A DNA stretch of 64,000 bases from Pseudanabaena sp. BC1403 (GTDB taxonomy: Bacteria; Cyanobacteriota; Cyanobacteriia; Pseudanabaenales; Pseudanabaenaceae). Made by a program: the position numbers and the translations under genes. The stretch's first letter is position 1; each line of letters begins with the position of its first letter. Below, piece by piece: positions 30,000 through 37,713 of this stretch. Location of the stretch: the NCBI RefSeq assembly GCF_002914585.1, contig NZ_PDDM01000028.1, positions 1 through 64,000 of the forward strand. The letters are read 5' to 3'. The notes beneath the pieces were generated by a model. It was given only the letters and a program-made list of their open reading frames with translations, was not told where the DNA came from and did not search any database.

Positions 30000-30045
30000 G
30001 ATCTTTTTACCTTTAATTTTATCGTTAGTCTCAATGCGCTCAAAT

Positions 30046-30088
30046 CCAGAAGTGAGTGGTGGCGCAGAGCGCCACCACTCACTTCTGG
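30046..30088 (-). promoter_or_regulatory. Perfect 20-bp intercistronic hairpin between exporter and hlyD genes
   Basis: The arms 30046-30065 and 30069-30088 are fully complementary (CCAGAAGTGAGTGGTGGCGC, loop AGA). It starts four bases after the exporter stop and 47 bases before the hlyD start. Without a T tract it is more likely an mRNA processing or stabilising element, or a partial terminator that sets subunit ratio. Confidence 0.55.
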
Positions 30089-30091
30089 GGT

Positions 30092-33040
30092 TTAAGAATC
30101 GCCTGCTGCTTCTTGTTGACGATATAGACAGAAATAGCGATCTTGCAAAGCCATTAATTCCATGTGAGTTCCTTGTTCGGCTACCCTTCCTTTATCCATC
30201 AGCAAAATCAAGTCAGCACTATGAATCGTAGCAAGGCGATGGGTGATAAAGAAAACCGTGCGTCCGCGAAACTCCTCAGCAAGATTTAAACAGACCTGAC
30301 GCTCAGTATTGTAGTCTAGGGCGCTAGTCGCCTCATCAAGAATCAGTAATTGCGGTTTTTGCAAAATGGTACGAGCGATCGCAATCCTTTGTCTTTGTCC
30401 ACCAGAAAGAGAAGCCCCGCGCTCACCTACCCGTGACTCATAACCTTGCGGCAGTTGCATGATGAAATCATGAGCACAAGCGGTTTGCGCCGCCGCTACA
30501 ATCTCATCGGGAGTGGCATCAGGATTGGTTAAAGCAATATTTTGCTGCACCGTCCCATCAAACAGCAGCGTATCTTGCAAAACTACTCCTATTTGCCTTC
30601 GCAAGGAATAAAGCTCCACTTTGCCAATGTCATAATCATCGATAAAAATTCTTCCTGCTTCAGGTTCATACAACCGCGACATTAACTTTGTCAGAGTACT
30701 TTTACCTGCGCCACTAGTTCCGACAACGCCGACAAATTGACCATTAGGAACATCTAAATTGACGTTATTTAGCTGCAAGGGGCCATTGGGATTAAAACGG
30801 AAATTGACATTCTCATAGCGAACTGCGCCTTTAATAGCGGGCATAGGAATATTGCGACGACCTGCTTCTTCTTGTTCTTGAGGATGATTAATAATATCGC
30901 TGAGTCGTTCTAGTGAGAGGGCTGTTTCTTGGAAGTTTTGCCAAAGTTGAATCAGACGTAAAAGCGGTGATGTCGTATAACCCGCAATGATCCGAAACGC
31001 GATTAGCTGTCCCAAAGACAGCTTGCCATCGAGCACTAAAAAAGCACCAACCCATAGCAGTAACAGGTTAGAGAACTGATTTAAAAACTGACTCATAGAA
31101 CCCGCAGTTGTGGAAGTTACTACGGTCTTAAATCCATCGGAAACATAGCGAGCATAACGACGTTGCCATTCCCATCGCGACTGCAACTCGATACTTTGCG
31201 CCTTAACAGTCTGAATGCCTGAAACAACTTCCACTAAATAGGACTGAGTTGCGGCATTGCGTTCGGCTTTACTGCGAAGCTGTGCCCTGACGATCGGCGC
31301 AACGATAAAGGTCAGTAATCCAAACAATGGCACGGTTCCCAATGCTACCAGAGTCAACAGCCAGCTATAGCAAATCATCACCACGATATAAACTACAGAA
31401 AATACTGCGTCAAGGACTACGGTGAGGGCTGTTCCTGTCAAAAACTGACGAATATTTTCTAGTTCTCCAATGCGGCTAGATAGTTCTCCCACCGATCGCT
31501 TCTCAAAATATCGCAGGGGCAATCTGACCAGATGGTCAATTGTTTCTGAACCTAAAGTTAAGTCAATACGATTAGTTGTATTCACAAATAAATAGGTTCT
31601 TAGGGCGCTAATCAGAGCTTCAAAAAAGGCGATCGTTAAGAGTAGAATACCTAAAATATTTAAGGATGCTGGCAAGTTTTGATTAATCACCTTGTCAATA
31701 ATCACCTGTGTGATCAGGGGATTAGCCAGTCCTAACAACTGCACAAAGAAAGATGCGACTAAAACTGTAATTAAGGAGCTGCGATAGCGCTTGAGGGATG
31801 GCAAAAACCAAGACAGTCCAAATTTTTGTTGGGGAGTATCCTTGGTCGGCTGAATGATTAAAATCTGTCCCGATTCGCCCCAAAGCTCCGCAAATTGAGC
31901 AGTTTTCTTAATGACTATTCCCTGTTCAGGAATACCTAATACCTGCTCGCGATCGCTAGTTTTGTAAAGCACCGCAAAGGTATCTTGCCAAGGTAATAAC
32001 GCTGGTGTAGGAACCTGACTAATGGCACTAGCAGGAATCGTTACCAACAGTCCATTTAGTCCCATTAGTTCGGCGATCGTGCCGCATAGCTGCAAAGAGA
32101 TACTTTGAGAGCGATCGTATTGATTGGCGATCGCCCGTTTGATCACATGGCGATTAAACGGCATACTCCAATATTTCGCTAGCATCTCAAAACAAGCCAC
32201 TGACGCATCAAGGGGGCCGCGCCCATAAATATAAGGATAGTCTTGGGTTTTGCGATCGCTGCGATCGCTAACAGTCGGCAAATCAGGAGCATAAGGAATA
32301 TCAAAGGCGGTGGGATGGGGTGGCAACTCTGTCACTACTTCAGCAGTTACAGAGAAATCATCGCGCAAGCCTATCAAGCGGAGATAGCTAGCCTCTGGAA
32401 TTTCAAAGACAGTGCGATTTGGATCAACTCTTGTACCAAAGGGGATTGCTATATTTTGCCCGCCGCTAACTAGCCATACAAAATCAGGATCAAGAGGCGG
32501 GATTGAATTTTTCCCCGCAGGTAAAGTTAGCACTCGTGCATCTTGCCAAGCATTGCGAGCCTGCTGCGTAAAATCTTTAGGAGACTGAGCACGACGATCC
32601 ATCTCGATCGCAAATAGATCAAATACTTCTGCTGAAGAAACTTGAGAGCTAAAAGCATTCTTAAAAGTAGGATAGCGATCGCAAAGCTGCCAAAAATCAG
32701 TTGCGTCTAGAGACAAAAAAGTACTTTCAACAGAGGCGATCGCCGTTTCGCAGGGCAAGTCACGGATCAAACTCGCCCATCCGATTACCATCCCAGGCTT
32801 GATGGTCTCTAGGGTCGTAGGAGATGTTGTTTTCGGCACTTGGGCTAGTAGCCTTGCTTGACCTTCCCATAAAAACAAAACTTGGGATGGCATGGTTTCA
32901 CGACGCAAGATTATCTGCCCCATCCGATAGCGCAAAGGCTGAAGGCGATCGCTCAGTTCTTTCACAATCAAGTGATCAAGATTTTTTAATAAGGGAATAC
33001 GATCAATGAGGTCTTGAATAGCATTAGTGTTGGTAAACAT
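30092..33040 (-). CDS. Type I secretion ABC exporter with N-terminal cyclic-nucleotide-type and C39-like domains
   Basis: This ATP-driven exporter powers RTX secretion. Numbering is from the ATG at 33038-33040 (982 aa); a TTG at 33100 would add 20 residues. Residues about 15-150 form a cyclic-nucleotide-binding-type domain. A linker follows, then a peptidase-C39-like domain (from about 270) in which the motif is LDASVACFEML: Ala279 stands where the catalytic Cys of DCGAAC normally lies, so it should bind but not cleave cargo. The membrane domain spans about 415-675. The nucleotide-binding domain has Walker A GTSGAGKST (774-782), signature LSGGQ (878-882) and Walker B LLILDE (898-903). A non-cleaving C39-like domain is what RTX exporters of the HlyB type use, matching the leaderless cargoes nearby. 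Confidence 0.92.
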   Translation of the reverse strand: MFTNTNAIQDLIDRIPLLKNLDHLIVKELSDRLQPLRYRMGQIILRRETMPSQVLFLWEGQARLLAQVPKTTSPTTLETIKPGMVIGWASLIRDLPCETAIASVESTFLSLDATDFWQLCDRYPTFKNAFSSQVSSAEVFDLFAIEMDRRAQSPKDFTQQARNAWQDARVLTLPAGKNSIPPLDPDFVWLVSGGQNIAIPFGTRVDPNRTVFEIPEASYLRLIGLRDDFSVTAEVVTELPPHPTAFDIPYAPDLPTVSDRSDRKTQDYPYIYGRGPLDASVACFEMLAKYWSMPFNRHVIKRAIANQYDRSQSISLQLCGTIAELMGLNGLLVTIPASAISQVPTPALLPWQDTFAVLYKTSDREQVLGIPEQGIVIKKTAQFAELWGESGQILIIQPTKDTPQQKFGLSWFLPSLKRYRSSLITVLVASFFVQLLGLANPLITQVIIDKVINQNLPASLNILGILLLTIAFFEALISALRTYLFVNTTNRIDLTLGSETIDHLVRLPLRYFEKRSVGELSSRIGELENIRQFLTGTALTVVLDAVFSVVYIVVMICYSWLLTLVALGTVPLFGLLTFIVAPIVRAQLRSKAERNAATQSYLVEVVSGIQTVKAQSIELQSRWEWQRRYARYVSDGFKTVVTSTTAGSMSQFLNQFSNLLLLWVGAFLVLDGKLSLGQLIAFRIIAGYTTSPLLRLIQLWQNFQETALSLERLSDIINHPQEQEEAGRRNIPMPAIKGAVRYENVNFRFNPNGPLQLNNVNLDVPNGQFVGVVGTSGAGKSTLTKLMSRLYEPEAGRIFIDDYDIGKVELYSLRRQIGVVLQDTLLFDGTVQQNIALTNPDATPDEIVAAAQTACAHDFIMQLPQGYESRVGERGASLSGGQRQRIAIARTILQKPQLLILDEATSALDYNTERQVCLNLAEEFRGRTVFFITHRLATIHSADLILLMDKGRVAEQGTHMELMALQDRYFCLYRQQEAAGDS

Positions 33041-33103
33041 GTGATTTAATTCAATGATCTTAAAAAGAGAAATAAAGAGAAAAACAAGAGAGCTTAACAA
33101 TGA

Positions 33104-33820
33104 TCAAAACTTTTTCTGCAAAGTTTGTTCTTGCAAAAGTTCCTCAAAAAGTTGGTTGAGTAGGAGCTGCGTAGTTTGATCATCAAACTGAGCGGGCATA
33201 AACTTTTCTAGTCGTAAAATTACGAACCATTCTTCTAATGGAAAAGGTGAATGTATTTGCTGGGGAATGCTATGTCTCAATTTTTCAATGAGCGCTGAAG
33301 GGAGTTTATTGAGCAATAGAGGTCCAATCATGCCACCTGTTTGAGCTTCTACACCCTGAGAATATTGAGATGCAACCTCTGCGAAAGTCTGTTCGCCATC
33401 TTGAATCCGAAAGAATAATTCTTGTAAAAGCTCAGGATTTTTGTGGCGAATCAGCGAATAGATAACACGATCTAGGCTAGTTCTACGATTTAAAAATGTT
33501 GATTCGAGACGATTGCCCCAAGTCTGCTGCTTAAATTTTTCGATTTTAAACTCGCGTAGAGCGATCTCCTTAAGTTGTAGGTCAGTAAGACTATAAGCTT
33601 GACAATAATTTTGTATAGCTTCTTGTGAAATTAACTTGTAGCGCTGCTGAAATTGTTGCAAAGCAAGATTAATTTCTTCTGGCGCAATGGTAATGGAGGC
33701 AATCACGCGATCGATCGCTAGTTCTCGTTTAAAACTTGGCAACAAGCGATAGGTCGCTAAAAGCTCCCAAAAATTTCCTTCCTCAATTTTGAAATTATCA
33801 ATTGTCAAGTAACCCACCAT
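33104..33820 (-). CDS. Parvulin-type peptidyl-prolyl isomerase linked to type I secretion
   Basis: This 238-residue protein has a SurA/PrsA-like helical N-terminal part and a PpiC-type rotamase domain at about 115-215 (EQTFAEVASQYSQGVEAQTGGMIG is the family core). No signal peptide is seen, so it is probably cytoplasmic. It is the first gene of the secretion operon, 63 bp before the ABC exporter ATG. By position it could chaperone the very large RTX cargoes before export; that role is inference. Cyanobacterial HlyB/HlyD operons often include such a protein. Confidence 0.8.
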   Translation of the reverse strand: MVGYLTIDNFKIEEGNFWELLATYRLLPSFKRELAIDRVIASITIAPEEINLALQQFQQRYKLISQEAIQNYCQAYSLTDLQLKEIALREFKIEKFKQQTWGNRLESTFLNRRTSLDRVIYSLIRHKNPELLQELFFRIQDGEQTFAEVASQYSQGVEAQTGGMIGPLLLNKLPSALIEKLRHSIPQQIHSPFPLEEWFVILRLEKFMPAQFDDQTTQLLLNQLFEELLQEQTLQKKF

Positions 33821-34066
33821 AATTTTGAGAGAAAATTATCACAATTCCAGCCAGCTATGCTGTAGTACTTTGCACATGAGAGTCTACTTGAATTCCTTCG
33901 GGGAGAAGGTAGTGGCTACAGAAATTCTCAAATTGAGCGCAAAGCGTTATAAATTCTTTATTTTTGCCGTAGAGTGAAATCTAAGTTTTACTCTTCATTA
34001 CTGTATTTATAGAATGAAAATAACATTAAATTATATATATTTCAGGACAAGTGAATCTTGATTAAC

Positions 34067-34160
34067 TCTAAGTACTTGTGCAAAATAAATTACACAAACC
34101 CGTAAAGTTGAGACCCTGCGGTGCTCAACTTTACGGGTTTGGATATGTAATTAATTATGC
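34067..34160 (+). repeat. Hairpin element, family C, copy 2 (right end truncated)
   Basis: The left end is TAAGTACTTGTGCAAAATAA. The core stem CAAACCCGTAAAGTTGAG (34095-34112) pairs with 34124-34141. The right part is GTAATTAATTATG. The expected right terminal GCATTTACTTACT is missing where family A copy 1 begins at 34161. Confidence 0.75.
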
Positions 34161-34254
34161 CTATAGCAATCCTAAATGGTTTGAGAGAGTGCGCCCCTTC
34201 GGGGCTCACTCTCTCAAACCATTTAATCTCACAAATAAAATAGGATTGCTATAG
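34161..34254. repeat. Hairpin element, family A, copy 1
   Basis: The 14-bp terminal inverted repeats are perfect: CTATAGCAATCCTA at 34161-34174 and its complement at 34241-34254. Inside is an 18-bp stem (34174-34191 with 34207-34224). At 94 bp with no coding capacity it is a typical MITE-like element. Confidence 0.8.
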
Positions 34255-34282
34255 CTACTTAAATTATGACTAGCTACTGATA

Positions 34283-34411
34283 AGTAATTCAAATTATGAA
34301 ACCAATTTGGGTTTGTCCAGATCCTGAAGCGTTGGACAAACCCAAATTGGCTTTTTAAAAGCTATCCGTAAGCGGACTTTCAAAAAACCAATTTTAAAAA
34401 TGAGAATTGCT
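34283..34411 (+). repeat. Hairpin element, family B, copy 2
   Basis: It has the left end AATTCAAATTATGAAAC and the right end AAATGAGAATTGCT. Stem 1 is CCAATTTGGGTTTGTCCA with its complement, and stem 2 is a weaker TTTTAAAAGC/GGACTTTCAAAA pairing. Stem 1 differs completely from copies 1 and 3 yet stays paired. Confidence 0.75.
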
Positions 34412-34492
34412 GAACTCTATAGTTTGCTTCTATATAGTTAAGTGATATTGTGTAGGTGTTCGTTCAGTAAGTAGTAAACGAGAGGGATTTGT

Positions 34493-34996
34493 TTGACTCA
34501 GTCAATTAATCTACCCAAGCTAGACGACTTTTTGCAAGAGCTTGCAACGATACAACAGCAAGGCTCAAAGCGAATTGCGTTTTTAGGTTCCCGCCATGTG
34601 CCATTAACTCATCAACTGCTGATCGAACTGCTCAGCTATGCCTTGGCTCTGTCTGGCAACAGTATTATTACCTCTGGAGCAACAGGTACAAATTTTGCTG
34701 CAATTCGGGGTGCTCTGCGAGCTGACCCAAACTTGTTGACCGTAATTTTGCCTCAAAGTCTTGATAGACAGCCCTATGAATCTCGTGAGCAGCTAGAAAA
34801 TGTGATTCATTTAATTGAGCATGGCGAAAATGACACGCTATCTTTAGCTGAAGCAAGTAGTAGATGCAACCAAGAAATTATCTCCAAGTGTCAGCAACTA
34901 ATTTGCTTTGCGTTTCATGGTAGTGAGACTTTATTGCAAACTTGTCAGGATGCTGAAGAGCAACGCAAGGTTGTAACTCTATTTTATTTTGATTAG
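34493..34996 (+). CDS. LOG/DprA-like nucleotide-binding protein
   Basis: This is a 167-residue conserved cyanobacterial protein with a Rossmann-like core resembling the DprA/LOG family: strand-turn RIAFLGSRHVPLTHQ, then NSIITSGATGTNFAAIRGAL and TVILPQSLDRQP. Such proteins are often annotated as DNA recombination-mediator protein A, but this one is much shorter than true DprA and lacks its DNA-binding extension, so the function is open. The start is TTG at 34493, supported by GAGAGGG 8-9 bases upstream; there is no better ATG. It stands alone between hairpin elements. Confidence 0.6.
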   Translation: MTQSINLPKLDDFLQELATIQQQGSKRIAFLGSRHVPLTHQLLIELLSYALALSGNSIITSGATGTNFAAIRGALRADPNLLTVILPQSLDRQPYESREQLENVIHLIEHGENDTLSLAEASSRCNQEIISKCQQLICFAFHGSETLLQTCQDAEEQRKVVTLFYFD

Positions 34997-35008
34997 TTGT
35001 ATTAAGTA

Positions 35009-35081
35009 GTAGGGTGCGTTAGCGCAGCGTAACGCACTGTAAAAATTAGAGAGTGCGTTACGCTGTGCTAACGCACCCTAC
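35009..35081. repeat. 30-bp inverted repeat after the LOG-like gene
   Basis: The arms 35009-35038 and 35052-35081 match at 29 of 30 positions (GTAGGGTGCGTTAGC at the base). It starts 13 bases after the stop and may terminate the gene at 34493. The GTAGGGTGCGTTA motif is known as a widespread dispersed repeat in bacteria. No T tract follows. Confidence 0.7.
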
Positions 35082-35148
35082 GGTAAATCTAAAATATATA
35101 AAAAAGCGTCTAGCGTTTTTTATATTCTGTTGATTGAATTGTTTATAA

Positions 35149-35706
35149 ATGAAGATTATGAGTAAGACAATTAAAGGCAAAGTATTTGTCTTGGATGACA
35201 ATATTGATACTGACCAAATTATTCCTGCGGAATATCTCACGCTTGTACCGTCAAAGCCTGATGAGTACGAGAAGCTTGGTAGCTATGCAATGATCGGACT
35301 CCCCGATCGCTATGATCGCTTTATTCCTGAAGGTGAAAGCAAAACGATCTATTCGATTATTATCGCGGGTGAAAATTTTGGTTGTGGCTCTTCCAGAGAA
35401 CATGCCCCGATCGCACTTGGAGCAGCAGGATTAGATGCCGTAGTTGCTCAGTCCTATGCCAGAATTTTCTTCCGTAACTGTACGGCAACGGGTGAGTTAT
35501 ATCCTTGGGAATCAGTTGATTGTTTGGTTGATCGCTTCAAAACTGGGGAAGAAGCAACCATTGATTTTGATAACAATCAAATTATTAATGAGACGACTGG
35601 CGAAACCTTTGCGCTGAAGTCCCTTGGCGATGTGCGACCTGTTATTGATGCTGGCGGGTTATTTGATTATGCTCGTCTAACTGGCATGATTCCTACTCGT
35701 GTGTAA
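35149..35706 (+). CDS. leuD: 3-isopropylmalate dehydratase small subunit
   Basis: LeuD pairs with LeuC to isomerise 2-isopropylmalate to 3-isopropylmalate in leucine synthesis. The 185-residue protein shows the swivel-domain hallmarks: DDNIDTDQIIPAEYL at the N terminus and GENFGCGSSREHAPIAL, whose Ser/Arg residues contact substrate, followed by ARIFFRNC. Two in-frame ATGs (35149 and 35158) are close together and the sequence does not decide between them. leuC is not in the window. The ferredoxin gene begins five bases after the stop, so the two are co-transcribed. Confidence 0.92.
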   Translation: MKIMSKTIKGKVFVLDDNIDTDQIIPAEYLTLVPSKPDEYEKLGSYAMIGLPDRYDRFIPEGESKTIYSIIIAGENFGCGSSREHAPIALGAAGLDAVVAQSYARIFFRNCTATGELYPWESVDCLVDRFKTGEEATIDFDNNQIINETTGETFALKSLGDVRPVIDAGGLFDYARLTGMIPTRV

Positions 35707-35711
35707 AATTT

Positions 35712-36083
35712 ATGTCATATCACATTCGTATTCATGATCGCCAAAACGATAAGCTCTATGAAGCTGATATCCAAGGCGATCGCTATATTCTCGAATCTTT
35801 AGAACTGCAAGGCATCGATTTACCTTTTTCTTGCCTAAATGGTGCTTGTACAGCTTGTGCAATGCGAGTCAAATCAGGAAAAATTGATCAGCATGAGGTA
35901 ATTGGTTTATCCAAAACATTACAGGATGAGGGATATGCGTTGATTTGTTCGAGCTATGCCCAGTCAGACTTAGATCTAGAAACCCAAGATGAGGATGAAG
36001 TCTATAAGTTGCAGTTCGGTAACTTTTTTGCCAAACGCAAGCGCCACTGGTTTCAGTTTGGTATTCCCATTGATCATGACTAA
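35712..36083 (+). CDS. 2Fe-2S ferredoxin with C-terminal extension (FdC2 type)
   Basis: This 123-residue plant-type ferredoxin has cluster ligands Cys41, Cys46, Cys49 and Cys79 in CLNGACTAC and ICSSY. It differs from photosynthetic ferredoxin by the motif HDRQNDKLYEA and a C-terminal tail (ETQDEDEVYKLQFGNFFAKRKRHWFQFG). These are features of the FdC2 family conserved in cyanobacteria and plants, whose electron partners remain poorly defined. It lies directly behind leuD, whose partner LeuC is an iron-sulphur enzyme; a functional link is conjecture. A terminator follows at 36088. Confidence 0.88.
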   Translation: MSYHIRIHDRQNDKLYEADIQGDRYILESLELQGIDLPFSCLNGACTACAMRVKSGKIDQHEVIGLSKTLQDEGYALICSSYAQSDLDLETQDEDEVYKLQFGNFFAKRKRHWFQFGIPIDHD

Positions 36084-36087
36084 ATTG

Positions 36088-36114
36088 TTTAAAGGGCGCA
36101 AAGCGCCCTTTAAA
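36088..36114 (+). terminator. Terminator after the ferredoxin gene
   Basis: A perfect 12-bp stem TTTAAAGGGCGC (loop AAA) starts five bases after the ferredoxin stop codon. Confidence 0.75.
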
Positions 36115-36137
36115 CTTTGAATTATGCCGCACAGCCT

Positions 36138-36719
36138 ATGAACTCTAAAGCAGGAAAAGAAAACGCAATCGCTAAATCGCCACCGCGTTTATTTATTTTG
36201 GTTGTGCTATTAGTTGCTTTTTTAGTGATTGCGAATATGGCGATCGCTTTTACGCAGCCCAAGGAAAAAGTAAATGGTGAGCTATGGATTATTAATCGAG
36301 TTGTCAGCGGACAAACGGTAGAAGCATCTGTGGTGAGTAATCCCAATATGACTGTACAACGAGTGAGATTATTAGGGATCAGTGCGCCACTCAAAGAGCA
36401 GTCTCCTTGGGGAGATCGCGCTCGTCAGCGTTTGTCGGATCTCATTAAAGAGCAGAAAGTAATTTTAGAGTTTGATGTTAAGCAAAAAGATAACTCTGAT
36501 CGATTGCTTGCTTATATTTGGAAAGATAATTTATTAGTTAATCAATATTTGGTGTCAGAGGGACTAGCGATCGCTGATTCCTATTCGCCCAATGTAAAGT
36601 ACGACGCAAGAATTAGTCGCGCCCAATCTAAAGCGAGATTGCAAGAAATAGGGATTTGGGACACACAAAACCCATTGCGTCTTAGTCCTAGAGATTTTCG
36701 TCGCCAGTTAAGTAATTAA
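36138..36719 (+). CDS. Membrane-anchored thermonuclease-like (SNase fold) protein
   Basis: The frame is open from a TTG at 36117 inside the preceding terminator; the ATG at 36138 is the better start (193 aa). One N-terminal helix (about 16-37, LFILVVLLVAFLVIANMAIAF) anchors or exports it. The rest follows the staphylococcal nuclease fold: RVVSGQTVEA, RVRLLGISAPLKE, SDRLLAYIW, NQYLVSEGLA. The catalytic core RLLLVDTPE of the classical enzyme reads RLLGISAPL here: the Arg is kept (Arg77), but the calcium-binding Asp is Ser82 and the general-base Glu is Leu85. The Arg of SDRLLAY is present. It may therefore be a nuclease-fold protein without nuclease activity, or one with a shifted active site. 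Confidence 0.75.
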   Translation: MNSKAGKENAIAKSPPRLFILVVLLVAFLVIANMAIAFTQPKEKVNGELWIINRVVSGQTVEASVVSNPNMTVQRVRLLGISAPLKEQSPWGDRARQRLSDLIKEQKVILEFDVKQKDNSDRLLAYIWKDNLLVNQYLVSEGLAIADSYSPNVKYDARISRAQSKARLQEIGIWDTQNPLRLSPRDFRRQLSN

Positions 36720-36722
36720 CTT

Positions 36723-36812
36723 TAATCCTAAAAATGGGTTTTGAGATAATTTCCTGAAGCGAGCATTATCTCAAAACTCAATTTAATATCGCAAATAGAT
36801 CAGGATTGCTAT
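36723..36812. repeat. Hairpin element, family A, copy 2 (left end degraded)
   Basis: The right end AGGATTGCTAT matches family A exactly. The left end is reduced to TAATCCTA. The inner stem GGGTTTTGAGATAAT/ATTATCTCAAAAC differs from copy 1 but is still paired. The AATTTAATATCGCAAATAGAT segment parallels ATTTAATCTCACAAATAAAA of copy 1. Confidence 0.7.
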
Positions 36813-36813
36813 C

Positions 36814-36942
36814 AGCAATTCTCATTATGAAACTGATTTTGGTGTTTCCAGCGCCAAAGGCGCTGGAAACACCAAAATCGGTTGTTTGAAAGCCCGCCAA
36901 CGGCGGGCTTTCAAACAACCGATTTTGATAATGAGAAATGCT
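36814..36942 (+). repeat. Hairpin element, family B, copy 3 (best preserved)
   Basis: It is 129 bp with ends AGCAATTCTCATTAT and ATAATGAGAAATGCT, which are inverted repeats of each other. Between them lie two stable stems: one built on GGTGTTTCCAGCGCC, the other on TTGTTTGAAAGCCCGCC. The outer ACTGATTTT/CGATTTT pairing encloses both, making a cruciform or clover-like fold. Confidence 0.8.
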
Positions 36943-37098
36943 GGGATTGCTATAGCTCAAAAAACATCAGGTCAGTAGCTCAAAAATATTTATACGTCTA
37001 GTTTTTAAGAGTAATTTAACTTTCTCTGATAATCAACAAAATCGAGTAAAATATTTTGTGTTACTTAAAGCCTATAAGCAATCTTTTTCTATCTAAAA

Positions 37099-37713
37099 GT
37101 GCTGATAAATACCCACAATACTTGCTTACTACTAATCGGTTTTCAGAATGATTATTTCTCACCGAATGGGATTTTGCACGGTGTAGTTGAAGAATCTTCT
37201 AAAGTTACGAATGTATTATCTAATACACTTCATCTCCTAAATTGCTTAGAGCAAACTTCAGTTTTGATCGTAGAAACCCCAATCTTCTTTACCCCTGGGT
37301 ACAAAGAAATAGTTGACCCGATTGGCATTCTCCAAACGATTAAAGAAGTAGGAGCTTTCCAAGAAGGGACTGAAGGCTCGCAAACCATCGATGAACTGAG
37401 TCAATTTCAAAATCGGATTTTGCGTATTTCTGGGAAACGAGGTTTTAACGCCTTTGTCAACACGAATCTGAACGAAGTACTGCAACAACATGCGATCACA
37501 AATATCATTTTGGCGGGAACCGTTACCTCTGTTTGCATTGATTCCACTGGGCGTTCCGCGCATGAACAAGGCTATCAGGTTACTATTCTCTCCGATTGCA
37601 CCTCAGCAAGGACTGTGTTTGAGCAATCATTCTATTGCGAAAACATATTTCCTCTCTATGCTAATGTCATCACTCACACTGAGCTTTTAAGCCAGCTTGA
37701 ACTTAGCTTATGA
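37099..37713 (+). CDS. Isochorismatase-family cysteine hydrolase
   Basis: This 204-residue hydrolase has the alpha/beta fold of nicotinamidase/isochorismatase proteins. The catalytic triad is visible: Asp18 in FQNDYF, Lys113 in SGKRGFNAF and Cys146 in GTVTSVCIDSTGR. Family members hydrolyse amides or vinyl ethers; the substrate is not readable here. The start is GTG at 37099 (reads MLINTHNTC). Its stop overlaps the start of a PAS histidine kinase by four bases (ATGA), so the two are translationally coupled. That arrangement suggests the hydrolase makes or removes a small molecule sensed by the kinase; this is inference. Confidence 0.87.
   Translation: MLINTHNTCLLLIGFQNDYFSPNGILHGVVEESSKVTNVLSNTLHLLNCLEQTSVLIVETPIFFTPGYKEIVDPIGILQTIKEVGAFQEGTEGSQTIDELSQFQNRILRISGKRGFNAFVNTNLNEVLQQHAITNIILAGTVTSVCIDSTGRSAHEQGYQVTILSDCTSARTVFEQSFYCENIFPLYANVITHTELLSQLELSL

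Larger units (their letters stand above)
33821..34492. other. Intergenic region with three adjacent hairpin elements
   Basis: No gene is seen. The first 240 bases are AT-rich and hold the promoter of the secretion operon. From 34067 to 34411 copies of families C, A and B lie next to each other. The remaining 80 bases contain the start region of the gene at 34493, with the ribosome site GAGAGGG. Confidence 0.65.
36720..37098. other. Intergenic region with family A and B hairpin elements
   Basis: No gene is seen. Family A copy 2 (36723-36812) is followed almost directly by family B copy 3 (36814-36942), and then by a further family A-type end GGATTGCTATAG (36944-36955). The remaining bases to 37098 are AT-rich and hold the promoter of the hydrolase-kinase operon. 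Confidence 0.65.

Noticed and set aside
34493..34996. Calling the LOG/DprA-like gene a true dprA
   Set aside because: It is far shorter than DprA, lacks the DML1-like C-terminal domain, and shows only part of the Rossmann-like core, so only a family-level description is given.
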